From Cohnella silvisoli (GTDB taxonomy: Bacteria > Bacillota > Bacilli > Paenibacillales > Paenibacillaceae): 64,000 bases of DNA. The stretch spans positions 1-64,000 of the forward strand of contig NZ_JAIOAP010000018.1 in NCBI RefSeq assembly GCF_021190915.1. The letters run 5' to 3'. Positions 1 through 9,462 of this stretch are shown piece by piece. The notes beneath the pieces are model-generated. The model worked only from the letters and a program-made list of their open reading frames with translations. It did not search any database and was not told where the DNA came from. Position 1 is the stretch's first letter, and every line of letters begins with the position of its first letter. Made by a program: the position numbers and the translations under genes.

Positions 1-72
1 CCCAAAGATCTTCTCCACCACTAATACCTTCTTCATCTCTGCTCTGGTCAATGTCACTGTCTCCTGTCCCAT
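1..72 (-). CDS. transposase N-terminus, cut by window edge
   Basis: A minus-strand reading frame starts at ATG (70-72) and runs out of the window after 24 codons, beginning MGQETVTLTRAEMKKVLVVE. This resembles the start of ISNCY/IS1202-type transposases, which open with a short leader followed by a helix-turn-helix. Only the N-terminus is visible, so the family is a suggestion. The flanking repeats at 74-121 fit an insertion sequence end. Confidence 0.45.
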   Translation of the reverse strand, partial: MGQETVTLTRAEMKKVLVVEKIFG

Positions 73-73
73 A

Positions 74-121
74 GTGACATTATCTCAGAACAGTTATAGG
101 GTGACATTATCACAGCACAAC
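74..121. repeat. terminal direct repeats of the partial insertion sequence
   Basis: Two near-identical motifs, GTGACATTATCTCAGAACA (about 74-92) and GTGACATTATCACAGCACA (about 103-121), lie just upstream of the partial transposase. Repeated transposase-binding motifs at an insertion sequence end are the simplest reading. The right boundary is probably near 121-130. Confidence 0.45.
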
Positions 122-141
122 AACACAACAAAATGTAAGCG

Positions 142-197
142 TTGACAATGTGTAAATATGGAACTACAATTACGATATAAATGATTATCGATGATCA
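142..197 (+). promoter_or_regulatory. promoter and operator for the secreted hydrolase
   Basis: TTGACA at 142-147 and TACAAT at 165-170 are 17 bp apart, a good SigA-type promoter. An imperfect palindrome TGATTATCGATGATCA at 182-197 starts 11 bp after the -10 box. It resembles the perfect palindrome at 6007-6026 and occupies the same place relative to the promoter, suggesting repression by the LacI-type protein at 4890. The leader to the start codon is about 320 nt. Confidence 0.55.
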
Positions 198-287
198 AAT
201 ATAAACCTTTATATTGATATATATTTCGCTCTATATTCAAACTATTAAACTGAACATGATCATAATGGTGTTTTTTTTGAACAATTT

Positions 288-303
288 TGATTAACGTAAA
301 TCA
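288..303 (+). promoter_or_regulatory. second LacI-type operator in the leader
   Basis: TGATTAACGTAAATCA is a palindrome with one mismatch and fits the consensus TGATYAACGTTRATCA shared with 4862-4877 and 6007-6026. It lies within the long leader about 190 nt before the start codon, so it could act as a secondary or looping operator with the copy at 182-197. Confidence 0.5.
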
Positions 304-494
304 TTTTGTGAAAGGAGTGATAAAAGACGTTCTATTTGGAACCGATGAAAGTGAGGAATTAACAAGGATGATTATTGGAGGGTTGGATCATGAAAATTCA
401 ACGATAGTTTTTTTAGGTTGAGGGCTTAGGAGTCGGATCTTTGCAAAATACAGTTCTTATTCAGGAAATTCAAAAACGAAAAGGAGAAATTCTT

Positions 495-3400
495 ATGAAG
501 AATAAAAATAACTATTTTTTCACGAAAAAGTATTTTATCGCTTTAGTCCTTGTTGCTTGCATGCTCTTTTCTATTGTGCCTATAGTTTCAGCAACAACTG
601 CAAAGACCATTTCTGTTGATTTTAGCATCGACAAAGGAGCTATGCATCCCAAGACGGGGTGGTTGTTGATGCCAAACGCTGATGTTCCTGACGGTCGGAT
701 TACACCTTTGAAAACGCCAATTGTCAGAACTGACATTGACACCATGGCCATTACAGGATTAATTGCACTTACACCAGCAGAGTTTGTTGCGGAAGAGTAT
801 AGTCGTTTGGCTAGGATGAAAGGCACTTACAATCGTGCGAATGATTTAAATATAAAATATTATCCAATTATGGCTTATAACCCCTCGTGGTTGTCTGCGA
901 ATGGAGATCCTTTCTCCGTACCAAATGATTATAGCTTATGGAAGCAGTGGATAAAGGATAATGTCCAATATGCCAAAGATAATAATATGAATAATATCCC
1001 TGCTTGGGATATTTGGAATGAATATTGGCGACTCAATGAGAGTCAATACAATGAAATGTATAAACAAGCCTGGAATGCAATCAAAGAAGTGATGCCTAAT
1101 GCAAAAGTTGCTGGGAATTCAAACTTTAAATATGATTACACGAAATTTACAAATTTCGCCAATAACGTATATTCGAATGGTCAGACGATCGACACTGCCG
1201 CCTGGCATGAATTTGGTGCAACTACAGATATTCTTGGGAATATTAACTCGATCAAAAGCTATGCTGCAACAAAGCCGGGTATTGGGATCAAGCAATATTA
1301 TATAGAAGAATACTTACCTTCAGCCACTACAAAATCAGCAGGAGATCTGGTGAATTGGTTCGCCGGTCTTGAGGACGCCAATGTCGATGAAGCGAGTAAA
1401 GCGTGTTTTGTCCAATGTTTTGCAATGAGTGATTTGCTAAAGCTCAATAATGCTGCAAGCAATATTGCTGCACGCGAAAGCACATGGTGGGCAATGAAGG
1501 CTTATGCAGAAATGTCGGGAACTAAAGTCCAAGTAACCCAAGCGGGTAGCGGAACAACAGCGGTTGCTGCAAAAGATACGGCTTTGGGTGAAGCAAAAAT
1601 TTTAGTAGGTAACAAAGGCGCAGATACGGTCTCACTTACATTAAACCTGAATAATCAGCCTTTTGCCGGTCAAGGTATTCGGATTGAAAAATATCAGGTG
1701 ACAAATACGGAAAACGATGGACTTGTATTGCAAACTACGGAAACGCCTAGTTCAACTACGAATTTGTCGACTAGTTTAACGATGGCACCAGACGACGTCT
1801 GGTTGGTAGTGATCAAGAAGACGGCAAGCGCACCCGGTTCATTTGTATTGAAAACACCCGATGATCAAGGGGTCGCCACCACTACGCCTACCCTGACATG
1901 GCAAGCGGCGAGTGGAGCTACCTCCTACAATATTAAGGTATCCGCAAATAAAGACATGTCATCACCCATTATTAATAATACAGCGACTACAAATAGTTAT
2001 AACATTTCGACAGCTCTGACAAGTGGAACTAAGTATTATTGGACAGTTACAGCAGTAAATTCAAATGGCTCTACGAATGCGGCCAATAATATGAAATACT
2101 CCTTCACAGCAAGCTCAAGCCTTTCGATTCCTGGCGGATTTACGATGTTACTGGCTTCAGATGGAGCAGTGGGGACGGATACAAATCCTCAATTCACATG
2201 GTCTTCGTCAGCAGGTGCTACTTCCTATACGTTAGTAGTGGATGATAACAGCAACTTTTCATCTCCTGAAATTAATCAGACGGGGCTCGTTGGTACAAAA
2301 ATAGAAGCAGAAAGTGGAAGTACATCAGGCAGTGCAGCAACATACACGGATGCTGCAGCTTCCGGGGGCACAGGTGTAGGTTATTTGACTTCTGTTGGGG
2401 ATTCGTTAACTTTTAATAATGTTCCGGCAAGTAGCCACGTGATGGTTCGATATGCATCCAATAATAAAGACGGAACGGATAGTATATCCGGAACGTTTAG
2501 TTTATATAAAAATGGGACCAAAGTATCGTCAACCGTATTTTACTCCACAGGCGCATGGGGAGGTGCAAATGCTTATCAGGAACAAATAATACCTGTCACG
2601 GTAGCTGCTGGGGATACACTAAAGTTTCAACATGATAGCGGCGATGTAGCTCTAAATATTGATTATATCAGCGTAGATTCTTCCGCTCAACCTTCTCTCA
2701 ACAATGATACGACCTATTACTCAAAAGTGATTGCTGTAAATGCAAGCGGGTCACGCGATATGAATGGTTCTGTTCATGTGTTTAAGACAAAGCCAAGCGG
2801 AAATAACCCAGGTAGTTTTACCTTGAATAGTCCCGTTAATGCAACGACTAATTTCTCGAAGCGAGGAAACCTCTCATGGTCGGAGTCCAATGGTGGTTTT
2901 TTCTATAAACTCGAAATCGCAACAGACTCCGGATTCAGTAATATCGTTTTGTCGAGGCCCAAGATCATAGCAACCAGTTATACACTTGAACCAGATGTTT
3001 TATCGGCAAATACCCAATATTATTGGAGAGTAACGGCCTCCTCGAAGGATGGTACGTATTCAACTCCTGCATCGAATAATGGTCTTAGTTTTACAACGGA
3101 ATCCAAACCAACCTCACCGCTGTTGAAAACAATAGATGAAAGTGACGGCAGAGTAACATTGTATTTCAATACAGTATCTAATGCGACTAGCTATAAAATT
3201 AAATACGGCACTTCTCCGGGTGTTTACACTTCTACGATTAGTGGTGTAACTGGAAGTAACTACACAGTTTTTGGTCTTACCAATGGAACTCCTTATTATT
3301 TTGCTGTTGTGGCAAACAATGCGAATGGGGACAGCGATATATTCAATGAATTCAGCGCTACCCCAAAATCAGGTTTAAAGGCCAATCTGGCTGCTGTGGC

Positions 3401-4502
3401 GACGGCAAGCGCGTCATCTTCCTTCAATAGCAGTTACACTCCTGGAAAAGCGACTGACTATTCTTTCGCTGGGGAATGGGCATCCCAAGGGGAGCAGAAC
3501 CCATGGATTCAGTTTAATTGGAGTGCATCGCAAACCATCGATACAATCGTGTTATATGATCGACTTAACTTAATCGATAATGCGAATAGCGGGACACTTA
3601 CGTTTAGTGACGGAAGTTCAATACCTGTGACGGGGATTCCGGCGGACGGATCGGCCAAAACCATTTCGTTCACTCCAAAAAATGTGACATGGGTAAAGTT
3701 TACGGTAAGCGGCGGAATAGGTCTCAATGTTGGATTATCGGAATTCCAAGCGTATAAAACGCCGTTTGTAACGGCATCATCCTTCTTCCAGAACAATCCG
3801 GCATATAACCCGACTAATGTGCAGGATGGTTCCACGACTATGGAGTGGGCATCGAATTCAGAACTGAACCCATGGATTAGACTGGATTGGGGAACGACTG
3901 CCAATACGATCAACAGAATAGCTTTGTATGACCGAATTACAGTGGACAATGCGAATGGCGGCACGCTCACGTTTAGCGACGGATCGACGATAACCGTCAC
4001 GGGGATCCCGACCAATGGTGCTCCTAAAGTCATTACATTCCCTGCAAAGACCGTCACATCGGTTACTTTCCAGGTAGTTGGCGGCTCTGGTTACAACGTA
4101 GGTTTAACGGAATTGCAGGCCATAAATGATTATGCGCTGCAAAAGACTCCGACCGTCAGCAGTACCTTTACCGGATTCCCAGCAGGCAACGCAACGGATG
4201 GCGATGGCACAACGAGATGGTCATCTGCGGCAAGTGGCGGTACAGAGTGGTTCAAGGTGGATTTAGGGCAAAATCAAACAGTATCGGGAGTAAACATCGA
4301 TTGGTCGATTCATTATGCGACCAATTATACGATTGAAGTTTCGACGGATGACGTGAATTATACGACCGTATTTACCAAAACGGGGAATGTATCCACCAAC
4401 ATTACGAATTCGTTCCCAACGACTTCCGCTAGGTATGTCAGAATCACGATGACTAGCGGGAATGCAGCCAATTATAGCTTCTATGACTTTAGCGTTTTTT
4501 AA
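495..4502 (+). CDS. secreted multi-domain glycoside hydrolase-like protein
   Basis: ATG at 495 is chosen because AAGGAGA lies just before it and the protein then begins with a typical signal peptide (KKYFIALVLVACMLFSIVPI, cleavage near SATTAKT); the frame is open from 441. About 1335 residues. The N-terminal 350 residues look like a TIM-barrel glycoside hydrolase: AWDIWNEYW offers a candidate acid/base Glu after Asn, and QYYIEEYLP a candidate nucleophile, as in clan GH-A (GH39-like). Then come fibronectin-type-III-like modules, a CBM6/35-like module (about residues 585-690), further Fn3 modules and three C-terminal F5/8 type C (discoidin-like) modules. It is probably an exported enzyme acting on plant or microbial polysaccharide; the substrate cannot be named. 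Controlled by the operators at 182 and 288. Confidence 0.75.
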   Translation: MKNKNNYFFTKKYFIALVLVACMLFSIVPIVSATTAKTISVDFSIDKGAMHPKTGWLLMPNADVPDGRITPLKTPIVRTDIDTMAITGLIALTPAEFVAEEYSRLARMKGTYNRANDLNIKYYPIMAYNPSWLSANGDPFSVPNDYSLWKQWIKDNVQYAKDNNMNNIPAWDIWNEYWRLNESQYNEMYKQAWNAIKEVMPNAKVAGNSNFKYDYTKFTNFANNVYSNGQTIDTAAWHEFGATTDILGNINSIKSYAATKPGIGIKQYYIEEYLPSATTKSAGDLVNWFAGLEDANVDEASKACFVQCFAMSDLLKLNNAASNIAARESTWWAMKAYAEMSGTKVQVTQAGSGTTAVAAKDTALGEAKILVGNKGADTVSLTLNLNNQPFAGQGIRIEKYQVTNTENDGLVLQTTETPSSTTNLSTSLTMAPDDVWLVVIKKTASAPGSFVLKTPDDQGVATTTPTLTWQAASGATSYNIKVSANKDMSSPIINNTATTNSYNISTALTSGTKYYWTVTAVNSNGSTNAANNMKYSFTASSSLSIPGGFTMLLASDGAVGTDTNPQFTWSSSAGATSYTLVVDDNSNFSSPEINQTGLVGTKIEAESGSTSGSAATYTDAAASGGTGVGYLTSVGDSLTFNNVPASSHVMVRYASNNKDGTDSISGTFSLYKNGTKVSSTVFYSTGAWGGANAYQEQIIPVTVAAGDTLKFQHDSGDVALNIDYISVDSSAQPSLNNDTTYYSKVIAVNASGSRDMNGSVHVFKTKPSGNNPGSFTLNSPVNATTNFSKRGNLSWSESNGGFFYKLEIATDSGFSNIVLSRPKIIATSYTLEPDVLSANTQYYWRVTASSKDGTYSTPASNNGLSFTTESKPTSPLLKTIDESDGRVTLYFNTVSNATSYKIKYGTSPGVYTSTISGVTGSNYTVFGLTNGTPYYFAVVANNANGDSDIFNEFSATPKSGLKANLAAVATASASSSFNSSYTPGKATDYSFAGEWASQGEQNPWIQFNWSASQTIDTIVLYDRLNLIDNANSGTLTFSDGSSIPVTGIPADGSAKTISFTPKNVTWVKFTVSGGIGLNVGLSEFQAYKTPFVTASSFFQNNPAYNPTNVQDGSTTMEWASNSELNPWIRLDWGTTANTINRIALYDRITVDNANGGTLTFSDGSTITVTGIPTNGAPKVITFPAKTVTSVTFQVVGGSGYNVGLTELQAINDYALQKTPTVSSTFTGFPAGNATDGDGTTRWSSAASGGTEWFKVDLGQNQTVSGVNIDWSIHYATNYTIEVSTDDVNYTTVFTKTGNVSTNITNSFPTTSARYVRITMTSGNAANYSFYDFSVF

Positions 4503-4510
4503 AAAATAAT

Positions 4511-4547
4511 AACGAAAAGTCATTGACTTTGTTAGTGACTTTTCGTT
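4511..4547. terminator. hairpin after the secreted hydrolase
   Basis: AACGAAAAGTCA at 4511-4522 pairs perfectly with TGACTTTTCGTT at 4536-4547 around a 13-nt loop, starting 9 bp after the stop codon. No long T-run follows, so termination may be weak or act mainly to stabilise the 3' end. Confidence 0.55.
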
Positions 4548-4741
4548 AAGTGGTGAGTGGCATCGCCGTGGGTGACATTCTAGCATTAATCGTTCGGCCG
4601 GCAGGTGTCGCTCCTGACCATACTCACCTCGAGGAATGCGCATCTTGAACTAGTGGAAGACCCTGATCTACCGGATGATACCCGAAGCAGTCGATAAAGC
4701 CACCCGCTTGACATGATCTGTTTTATTCTTGTGATAATCGA

Positions 4742-4804
4742 AATAACCTATGCCCGATCGATAGACGAATTTCTCATCGTCGAAATCGGGCATAGGTTAT
4801 TTTC
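4742..4804. terminator. bidirectional-looking terminator hairpin
   Basis: A 17-bp perfect stem is formed by AATAACCTATGCCCGAT (4742-4758) and its complement (4785-4801), followed by TTTC. Nothing gene-like is seen between 4548 and 4741. Confidence 0.6.
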
Positions 4805-4823
4805 ATTTAAGCATAAATACGGT

Positions 4824-4877
4824 TAGACAAACTGTAATAAACTAGATTACAATGAATGTATTGATCCACGTTAATCA
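4824..4877 (+). promoter_or_regulatory. promoter and operator of the LacI-type gene
   Basis: TAGACA (4824-4829) and TACAAT (4848-4853) are 18 bp apart. The operator TGATCCACGTTAATCA (4862-4877) begins 8 bp after the -10 box and has two mismatches from a perfect palindrome. The arrangement implies autorepression. Confidence 0.55.
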
Positions 4878-4889
4878 TTTACAGATTGG

Positions 4890-5936
4890 ATGGAAACCCA
4901 CATGAACTCGAATGAAAAAATGACTTCAAAAATGATAGCAAAAGAACTAGGGGTTTCTACTGCAACTATTGATAGAGTTTTGAATAACAGAGGTAATGTA
5001 AAAAAAGCAACCTATGAGATGGTCATGAAAAAGATCAAGGAATTAAATTTCATTCCTAACAAATCTGCTAGTTTCTTGTCAAAGAAAATCCAGATGACAG
5101 TAGCTGTTGTCTTTCCTGTGTATCCCCAATACTTCTGGAGGCAAATTGAATCGGGAGTAAAGAAAGCATACGATGAACTGAAGGATTTCGGACTAAAGGT
5201 AAAAATGTATAGACCAGCTTCTACGAATGTACATGAGAACACGAAGATGATAAAAGATATTATAGATGCGGGAGAAGTGGACGCACTGATTTTATGCGCG
5301 GACGATTCACATGCGATGACTGACCTGATAGACTATGGGATCAAATTACGACTGCCCATAAGTACGTTTAATACGGACTCGCTGCCAAGTAATCGTGTCT
5401 TTCATGTGGGGAGCGAGCTCCGTGAAGCAGGAAGATTAGCTGCCGATCTATTATGCAAAATGATGGGCAAGAAAGGGAAAATAACGATGATCCTGGAAAG
5501 AGAGGATTATTATCAATTTCAACAAAAAATAATTGGTTTCAGAGAGGCGGTAATGGAATATCCGGATGTAGAAATTGTGGGTCCGTTGAAGCTAGATCAC
5601 ATGGATTTGGATAATACCTGGGATAAAATCAGCAAAGAAATAAGCGAAGTAGATGGAATTTATGTTGCGATAGGGGAACTTGGCAATATTGCAGGCTTTA
5701 TTAAAAGCATGGATGCGCATTCTCGTCCTGTTTTAATTGGTCATGATATGAACGAAGCTATTTATCAATTTCTTCAAGAAGACATCATTTCAGCAACAAT
5801 ATGTCAAGATCCAGTAAACCAAGGGTATTTGGCTATCCGGTTTATGTTTCAACATTTATGTGGAAACAAAATCAAAGAATTGAACATCACTAAACTAGAA
5901 ATTGTCACAAGAGTCAATGCCAAATATTATATGTGA
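4890..5936 (+). CDS. LacI/GalR-family transcriptional regulator
   Basis: A 348-residue protein. Residues about 10-60 form a LacI-type helix-turn-helix (TSKMIAKELGVSTATIDRVL, then the hinge region NFIPNKSASFLSKK), followed by a periplasmic-binding-protein-like sugar-sensing domain to the end. Starts at 4890 or 4902 are both possible; neither has a strong Shine-Dalgarno. Related palindromes at 182, 288, 4862 and 6007 suggest that it represses the secreted hydrolase, itself and the propeller-like gene at 6070, and is relieved by a sugar. The effector is unknown. Confidence 0.88.
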   Translation: METHMNSNEKMTSKMIAKELGVSTATIDRVLNNRGNVKKATYEMVMKKIKELNFIPNKSASFLSKKIQMTVAVVFPVYPQYFWRQIESGVKKAYDELKDFGLKVKMYRPASTNVHENTKMIKDIIDAGEVDALILCADDSHAMTDLIDYGIKLRLPISTFNTDSLPSNRVFHVGSELREAGRLAADLLCKMMGKKGKITMILEREDYYQFQQKIIGFREAVMEYPDVEIVGPLKLDHMDLDNTWDKISKEISEVDGIYVAIGELGNIAGFIKSMDAHSRPVLIGHDMNEAIYQFLQEDIISATICQDPVNQGYLAIRFMFQHLCGNKIKELNITKLEIVTRVNAKYYM

Positions 5937-5971
5937 AATGAAATGAATTGGCTAGAATTGGCTTGAAAACG

Positions 5972-6026
5972 TTGACAATAAAAATCAATGTGAATATACT
6001 GAGATTATTGATCAACGTTGATCAAT
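5972..6026 (+). promoter_or_regulatory. promoter with perfect LacI-type operator
   Basis: TTGACA (5972-5977) and TATACT (5995-6000) are 17 bp apart. ATTGATCAACGTTGATCAAT (6007-6026) is a perfect 20-bp palindrome 7 bp after the -10 box, where a bound repressor would block initiation. It is the best copy of the local operator family. Confidence 0.7.
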
Positions 6027-6069
6027 AACGAAAATAGTAATAGAATGAACATGACAGGAGAAAAATTCG

Positions 6070-7245
6070 ATGAGTAATAGTCTTGAAAAATTATCAATCT
6101 GGGCAACAAATCCACCTAAAGATTGTCCATTAGAGCTCTCGAGTTCTTTCGGTGGCCTTGGTTTTACCGGAAAACATGTAACCTATACGGATGCAGATAC
6201 CTGGTATCCATCTTGGGCGGACGATGATCATATGTATTCACCTTGGACAGATGGTTATATAGAGGGCCAGTATTGTTTTTCTTTTGATAATCATCTTGAT
6301 CTTGGCAATGTCGCTGAAACGGGGCATGCGAAGATTATGGGTAATGATCCGATGAATTTGACGATTGAAAACCTCGGCAAATCAATAGCTCCCCCTTCTC
6401 CATATAAAGGGAGATATCCATGTGGAAGTCTTGTTTACAATCATATTTGGTACTATGGAACGTATTGCCTTGGACCGAGTAATCAAGTTTTATTTGAAGG
6501 AGAGTACTATAACTGGCCATGGCTAGGGCCGTTTGTGGGATTTCGAGTCTCTACTGACTTCGGCCTTACTTGGACCGAGTCCCCCCATACACCAGAAAAT
6601 CCGTTGTTTGGCGAGAATGGTCTTCAGGGACAAGCAATTAAAATTGGTGCCCCCCATTTCGTAGATTTTGGAAAGAACATGGAAAATTCCCCAGATGGAT
6701 ATGCATACATGGTCGCACATGGGGCTATGGAGAATGATGCAAATCCACGGTATGCGAATTTAAGTTGGATTACAGGTGATCAAATTTATCTGATCAGGGT
6801 TCAACCGGCTATTGAAAACATGAACGATGCTTCGAAGTATGAATTTTTTGCCGGGCACGACAAGGATGGTAATCCCATATGGACGAAGGACTTCAAGCAG
6901 ATCCGCCCAATCATTGATTGGAATAACCGTTGTGGATGCGTGACCGTCACTTACAATGCGCCATTAAAAAAGTATTTCATGTGCGTTACCGATGGTTGGC
7001 CGACTACAAAAACCATGGATTCTTATATACTTGAAGCAGACTCGCTTACAGGGCCTTGGAGAATGGTTTCCTTCATGGAGAAATTCGGCGTACAGGCGTA
7101 TTTCTTGAATTTTCCTTCCAAGTTTATTAGTGAAGATGGTCAATCGATGTGGCTTTGTTACTCGGGTAATTTTACGACAGATCAAGAGATAAATCCACCG
7201 GGTGGAAAGTATGCAATGTCGTTGCAGGAGGTAAAGCTTTTATAA
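6070..7245 (+). CDS. cytoplasmic propeller-like protein, possible glycosidase
   Basis: A 391-residue protein without a signal peptide, translated from ATG after ACAGGAGAAAA. Repeated aromatic and Asp-rich strands (WYPSWADDDHMYSPWTDG, GAPHFVDFG, CGCVTVTYNAPLKKYFMCVT) suggest a five-bladed beta-propeller as in GH43/GH117/sialidase-like families, but I cannot assign a family or catalytic residues. Single gene under the operator at 6007, so it probably processes a fragment of the same glycan as the hydrolase at 495. A terminator follows at 7327. Confidence 0.6.
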   Translation: MSNSLEKLSIWATNPPKDCPLELSSSFGGLGFTGKHVTYTDADTWYPSWADDDHMYSPWTDGYIEGQYCFSFDNHLDLGNVAETGHAKIMGNDPMNLTIENLGKSIAPPSPYKGRYPCGSLVYNHIWYYGTYCLGPSNQVLFEGEYYNWPWLGPFVGFRVSTDFGLTWTESPHTPENPLFGENGLQGQAIKIGAPHFVDFGKNMENSPDGYAYMVAHGAMENDANPRYANLSWITGDQIYLIRVQPAIENMNDASKYEFFAGHDKDGNPIWTKDFKQIRPIIDWNNRCGCVTVTYNAPLKKYFMCVTDGWPTTKTMDSYILEADSLTGPWRMVSFMEKFGVQAYFLNFPSKFISEDGQSMWLCYSGNFTTDQEINPPGGKYAMSLQEVKLL

Positions 7246-7326
7246 TCACTAACCCGCATTTTCTATTCCATTCCCATTCAAGAACGATATAATATTGCTA
7301 ATTGATAAGCCGATTTTAAATTGGCT

Positions 7327-7358
7327 AAGACGTCACCACATGGGGTTGACGTCTTTTT
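7327..7358 (+). terminator. intrinsic terminator
   Basis: AAGACGTCA (7327-7335) pairs with TGACGTCTT (7347-7355), followed by a T-run. It ends the unit at 6070. Confidence 0.7.
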
Positions 7359-7439
7359 CAATATTATATAAAAGAAAACAATCTGTACTGTAAATGTCAT
7401 GACTTATGCAGTTCGTTCTAATAACTGGATATTGTCGCT

Positions 7440-7815
7440 TGAAAAAACTGAAACAAGCCACCACGTCATGAGAATAGACTTGGGCCAGAAAACGGAAATT
7501 AGACTTGCAAACTGCTCTGTGTCAAAATCGATGTAGATTCGCTGGATACCTTTTCGATTTATCCGGTTGATCTGACAACGAATATGGAAGGCAGCGGACC
7601 ATTTCGCCGTGGGTGCAGCCTTCATCATCACTCGTTTTTTCTTTGTTTATTTGCCATAATGCGTATGCAAGCAGGGTCTCTGTGGCAAACAACAATTCCA
7701 TGTGAGCGTGCTGGTGCGACTCTGATGTAGAGTGGCATTGTTCGAATCCAAGCTATTGCTTCGCAGCTTGGAAAAATACTTCTATTCGCCTTATACCGAC
7801 TTTCTGGTTATACCG
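7440..7815 (-). pseudogene. transposase C-terminal remnant
   Basis: Read on the minus strand, the fragment gives RRIEVFFQAAKQ, stop, LGFEQCHSTSESHQHAHM, then ELLFATETLLAYALWQINKE, and after a frameshift FHIRCQ and GIQRIYIDFDTEQFASL. The motif R-IEVFF-AKQ-LG is the C-terminal part of an IS4-like DDE transposase. An internal stop and at least one frameshift show it is dead. Confidence 0.55.
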
Positions 7816-7880
7816 ACTTTCTTTGTGTTTTCCCAGAATGCCTATATTACAAAGCATTCTGGGAAAAAGTATCGGCATAA

Positions 7881-8097
7881 TCATTTCAGTCCGCAGAGGA
7901 TTTTCAATACTTCATCATTATCAGCATACTTGAAAGCAAGGTCCTCTTTGAATACTGATTTTGCATCCTCGCAAGCATTTGAGCGGCCTTGCGTTTCATA
8001 TCAACCGTAGCCTGTGCATAAATCTGTGTTGTTTCCATACGGCTGTGCCCCAGCCATTCGGCTATTAAAGGAAGTGGAACGCCAGCCGTATATAATC
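7881..8097 (-). pseudogene. tyrosine recombinase C-terminal remnant
   Basis: On the minus strand AGVPLPLIAEWLGHSRMETT-QIYAQATVDMKRK carries the late His (LGH) and catalytic Tyr (IYA) of a tyrosine recombinase. After a one-base frameshift the usual tail follows in another frame, SVFKEDLAFKYADNDEVLKI, to a stop at 7881-7883. The N-terminal two thirds are missing and the upstream end abuts an unrelated fragment near 8098. Not closely similar to the recombinases at 43-46 kb. Confidence 0.7.
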
Positions 8098-8099
8098 TA

Positions 8100-8387
8100 A
8101 GCGGGTTTAGCGATCAAGCATGGTATAAGGTGGAAAACGACGCTATCGGCATGGGCATGAAAGTAGAATGGGATGCGACGGCGATGCCATATTTATGGCA
8201 TTGGCAGGAATACGGAGCAACCAAAGGGTATCCATGGTACGGTCGACATTACAATATCGGAGTGGAGCCGTTCTCGAGCTATCCGACATCAGGGCTCGAG
8301 GAAGTGATTCGGAACGGTAGCGCGGGCTACATCGGGCCGAAAGAAGTCAAAACCTGCTGGATCAGAACTTCTCCTTATGAAATATAG
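8100..8387 (+). pseudogene. C-terminal fragment of an aldose-epimerase-like protein
   Basis: The open frame is readable from about 8103 (GFSDQAWYKVENDAIGMGMK) to the stop at 8385-8387. WDATAMPYLWHWQEYG and YPWYGRHYNIGVEPFSSYP match the C-terminal half of galactose-mutarotase-fold proteins of the DUF4432 type. There is no N-terminus and no ribosome binding site; the left junction is to the recombinase remnant. A broken gene, probably not expressed. Confidence 0.55.
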
Positions 8388-8448
8388 ATGCACGATTATT
8401 GATCGGTCTCGACTTAGGTCCAGGCCGATTTATTTTGCCGAAAAACAA

Positions 8449-9315
8449 CTATAGGTTGAGTCTGCTTTGTTGACGATAATCCGTCGGGGTGACCCCTACC
8501 ATCTGATGAAACAATCGAGTAAAGACGTAAAGTGAGGAAAACCCGAATCGTTCCGCAATCTTCGTAACGGAATCATTCGTTTCAAGAAGATCGTTTTGGG
8601 CTTTTTTGATACGGCATTGGTTCCAATATCGAGCAGGCGTTAATCCGGTTTGCGCACGGAATAAGGTATGGAAGTAACTGCGGCTGAGTCCAAGCTTTTC
8701 CGCCCAATGTTCGACGTCGCCATATTCTCCGCCTGACTTTTGCTCCATTAAGGCCAACAGCTTCGCGATTCGCGGATCCTTAGGTTCGGACTGACGCCGA
8801 GCGAGTTGAAACACATGATGCAGTAACACAAGGAAATGGCCGTTAACGGCGAGCAATCCCGGATAATCTTCTTCATCGAGTACTTTGACGTCGGTCGTTA
8901 CGGACTCGAACAAGCCTTTCCAGAAAGGGAACGAATCAACCATGAGCTGTTCGGGTATCCCCATCTCGAGCGGCTCGTCAAGAAGGCCGTCGTCATAATC
9001 CTCTGGACGAAGACACAGCAAGTCAATGGAAACCCGTGCTTGCGGTTTCGGTCGGTAAGACCATTCGAAAAAAACGCATCGGAACGCGAAAGGGTCCCCT
9101 TCGTTAATTACCCATTTATGCCGAATCCCCGGCTGCAAAAAGTACAAAGCCCCGGTTTTCAACTGTACGTAGGAGCCATCGTCATAGACGACTTTGGCGC
9201 TGCCGGACTCGATGAAATAGAGGGAAGGCACATAACAGAATCGGGGACCGAATCGGTTATCGACAGCAATAGGAACTCGAAGGGAAAATCGAACAAACGG
9301 ACAAATCAAAGCCAT
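8449..9315 (-). CDS. AraC-family regulator
   Basis: 288 residues. The N-terminal half is a cupin-like sensing domain (SGSAKVVYDDGSYVQLKTGA, LQPGIRHKW). The C-terminal hundred residues carry two helix-turn-helix units (WAEKLGLSRSYFHTLFRAQT and ITKIAERFGFSSLYVFTRLF with VGVTPTDYR). Divergent from the dioxygenase gene at 9463, with about 150 bp between, so it is a likely activator of that gene. A GAGGGATTG sequence precedes the start. Confidence 0.85.
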   Translation of the reverse strand: MALICPFVRFSLRVPIAVDNRFGPRFCYVPSLYFIESGSAKVVYDDGSYVQLKTGALYFLQPGIRHKWVINEGDPFAFRCVFFEWSYRPKPQARVSIDLLCLRPEDYDDGLLDEPLEMGIPEQLMVDSFPFWKGLFESVTTDVKVLDEEDYPGLLAVNGHFLVLLHHVFQLARRQSEPKDPRIAKLLALMEQKSGGEYGDVEHWAEKLGLSRSYFHTLFRAQTGLTPARYWNQCRIKKAQNDLLETNDSVTKIAERFGFSSLYVFTRLFHQMVGVTPTDYRQQSRLNL

Positions 9316-9462
9316 ATCAATCCCTCGATTTCGGCTTATTATTTTAAAAGATGACAGAACAATTCGTTAAATATAAAACTTCGCGATAAAGACGGAATGT
9401 CCTTCTAGATGGTAAAGTTGACTTACGGCCGGCAGTAAAAAATGACTTGGGAGATGATCGGT

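Noticed and set aside
7732..8010. A plus-strand gene of 92 codons
   Set aside because: It is antisense to a transposase remnant and a recombinase remnant and has no ribosome site.
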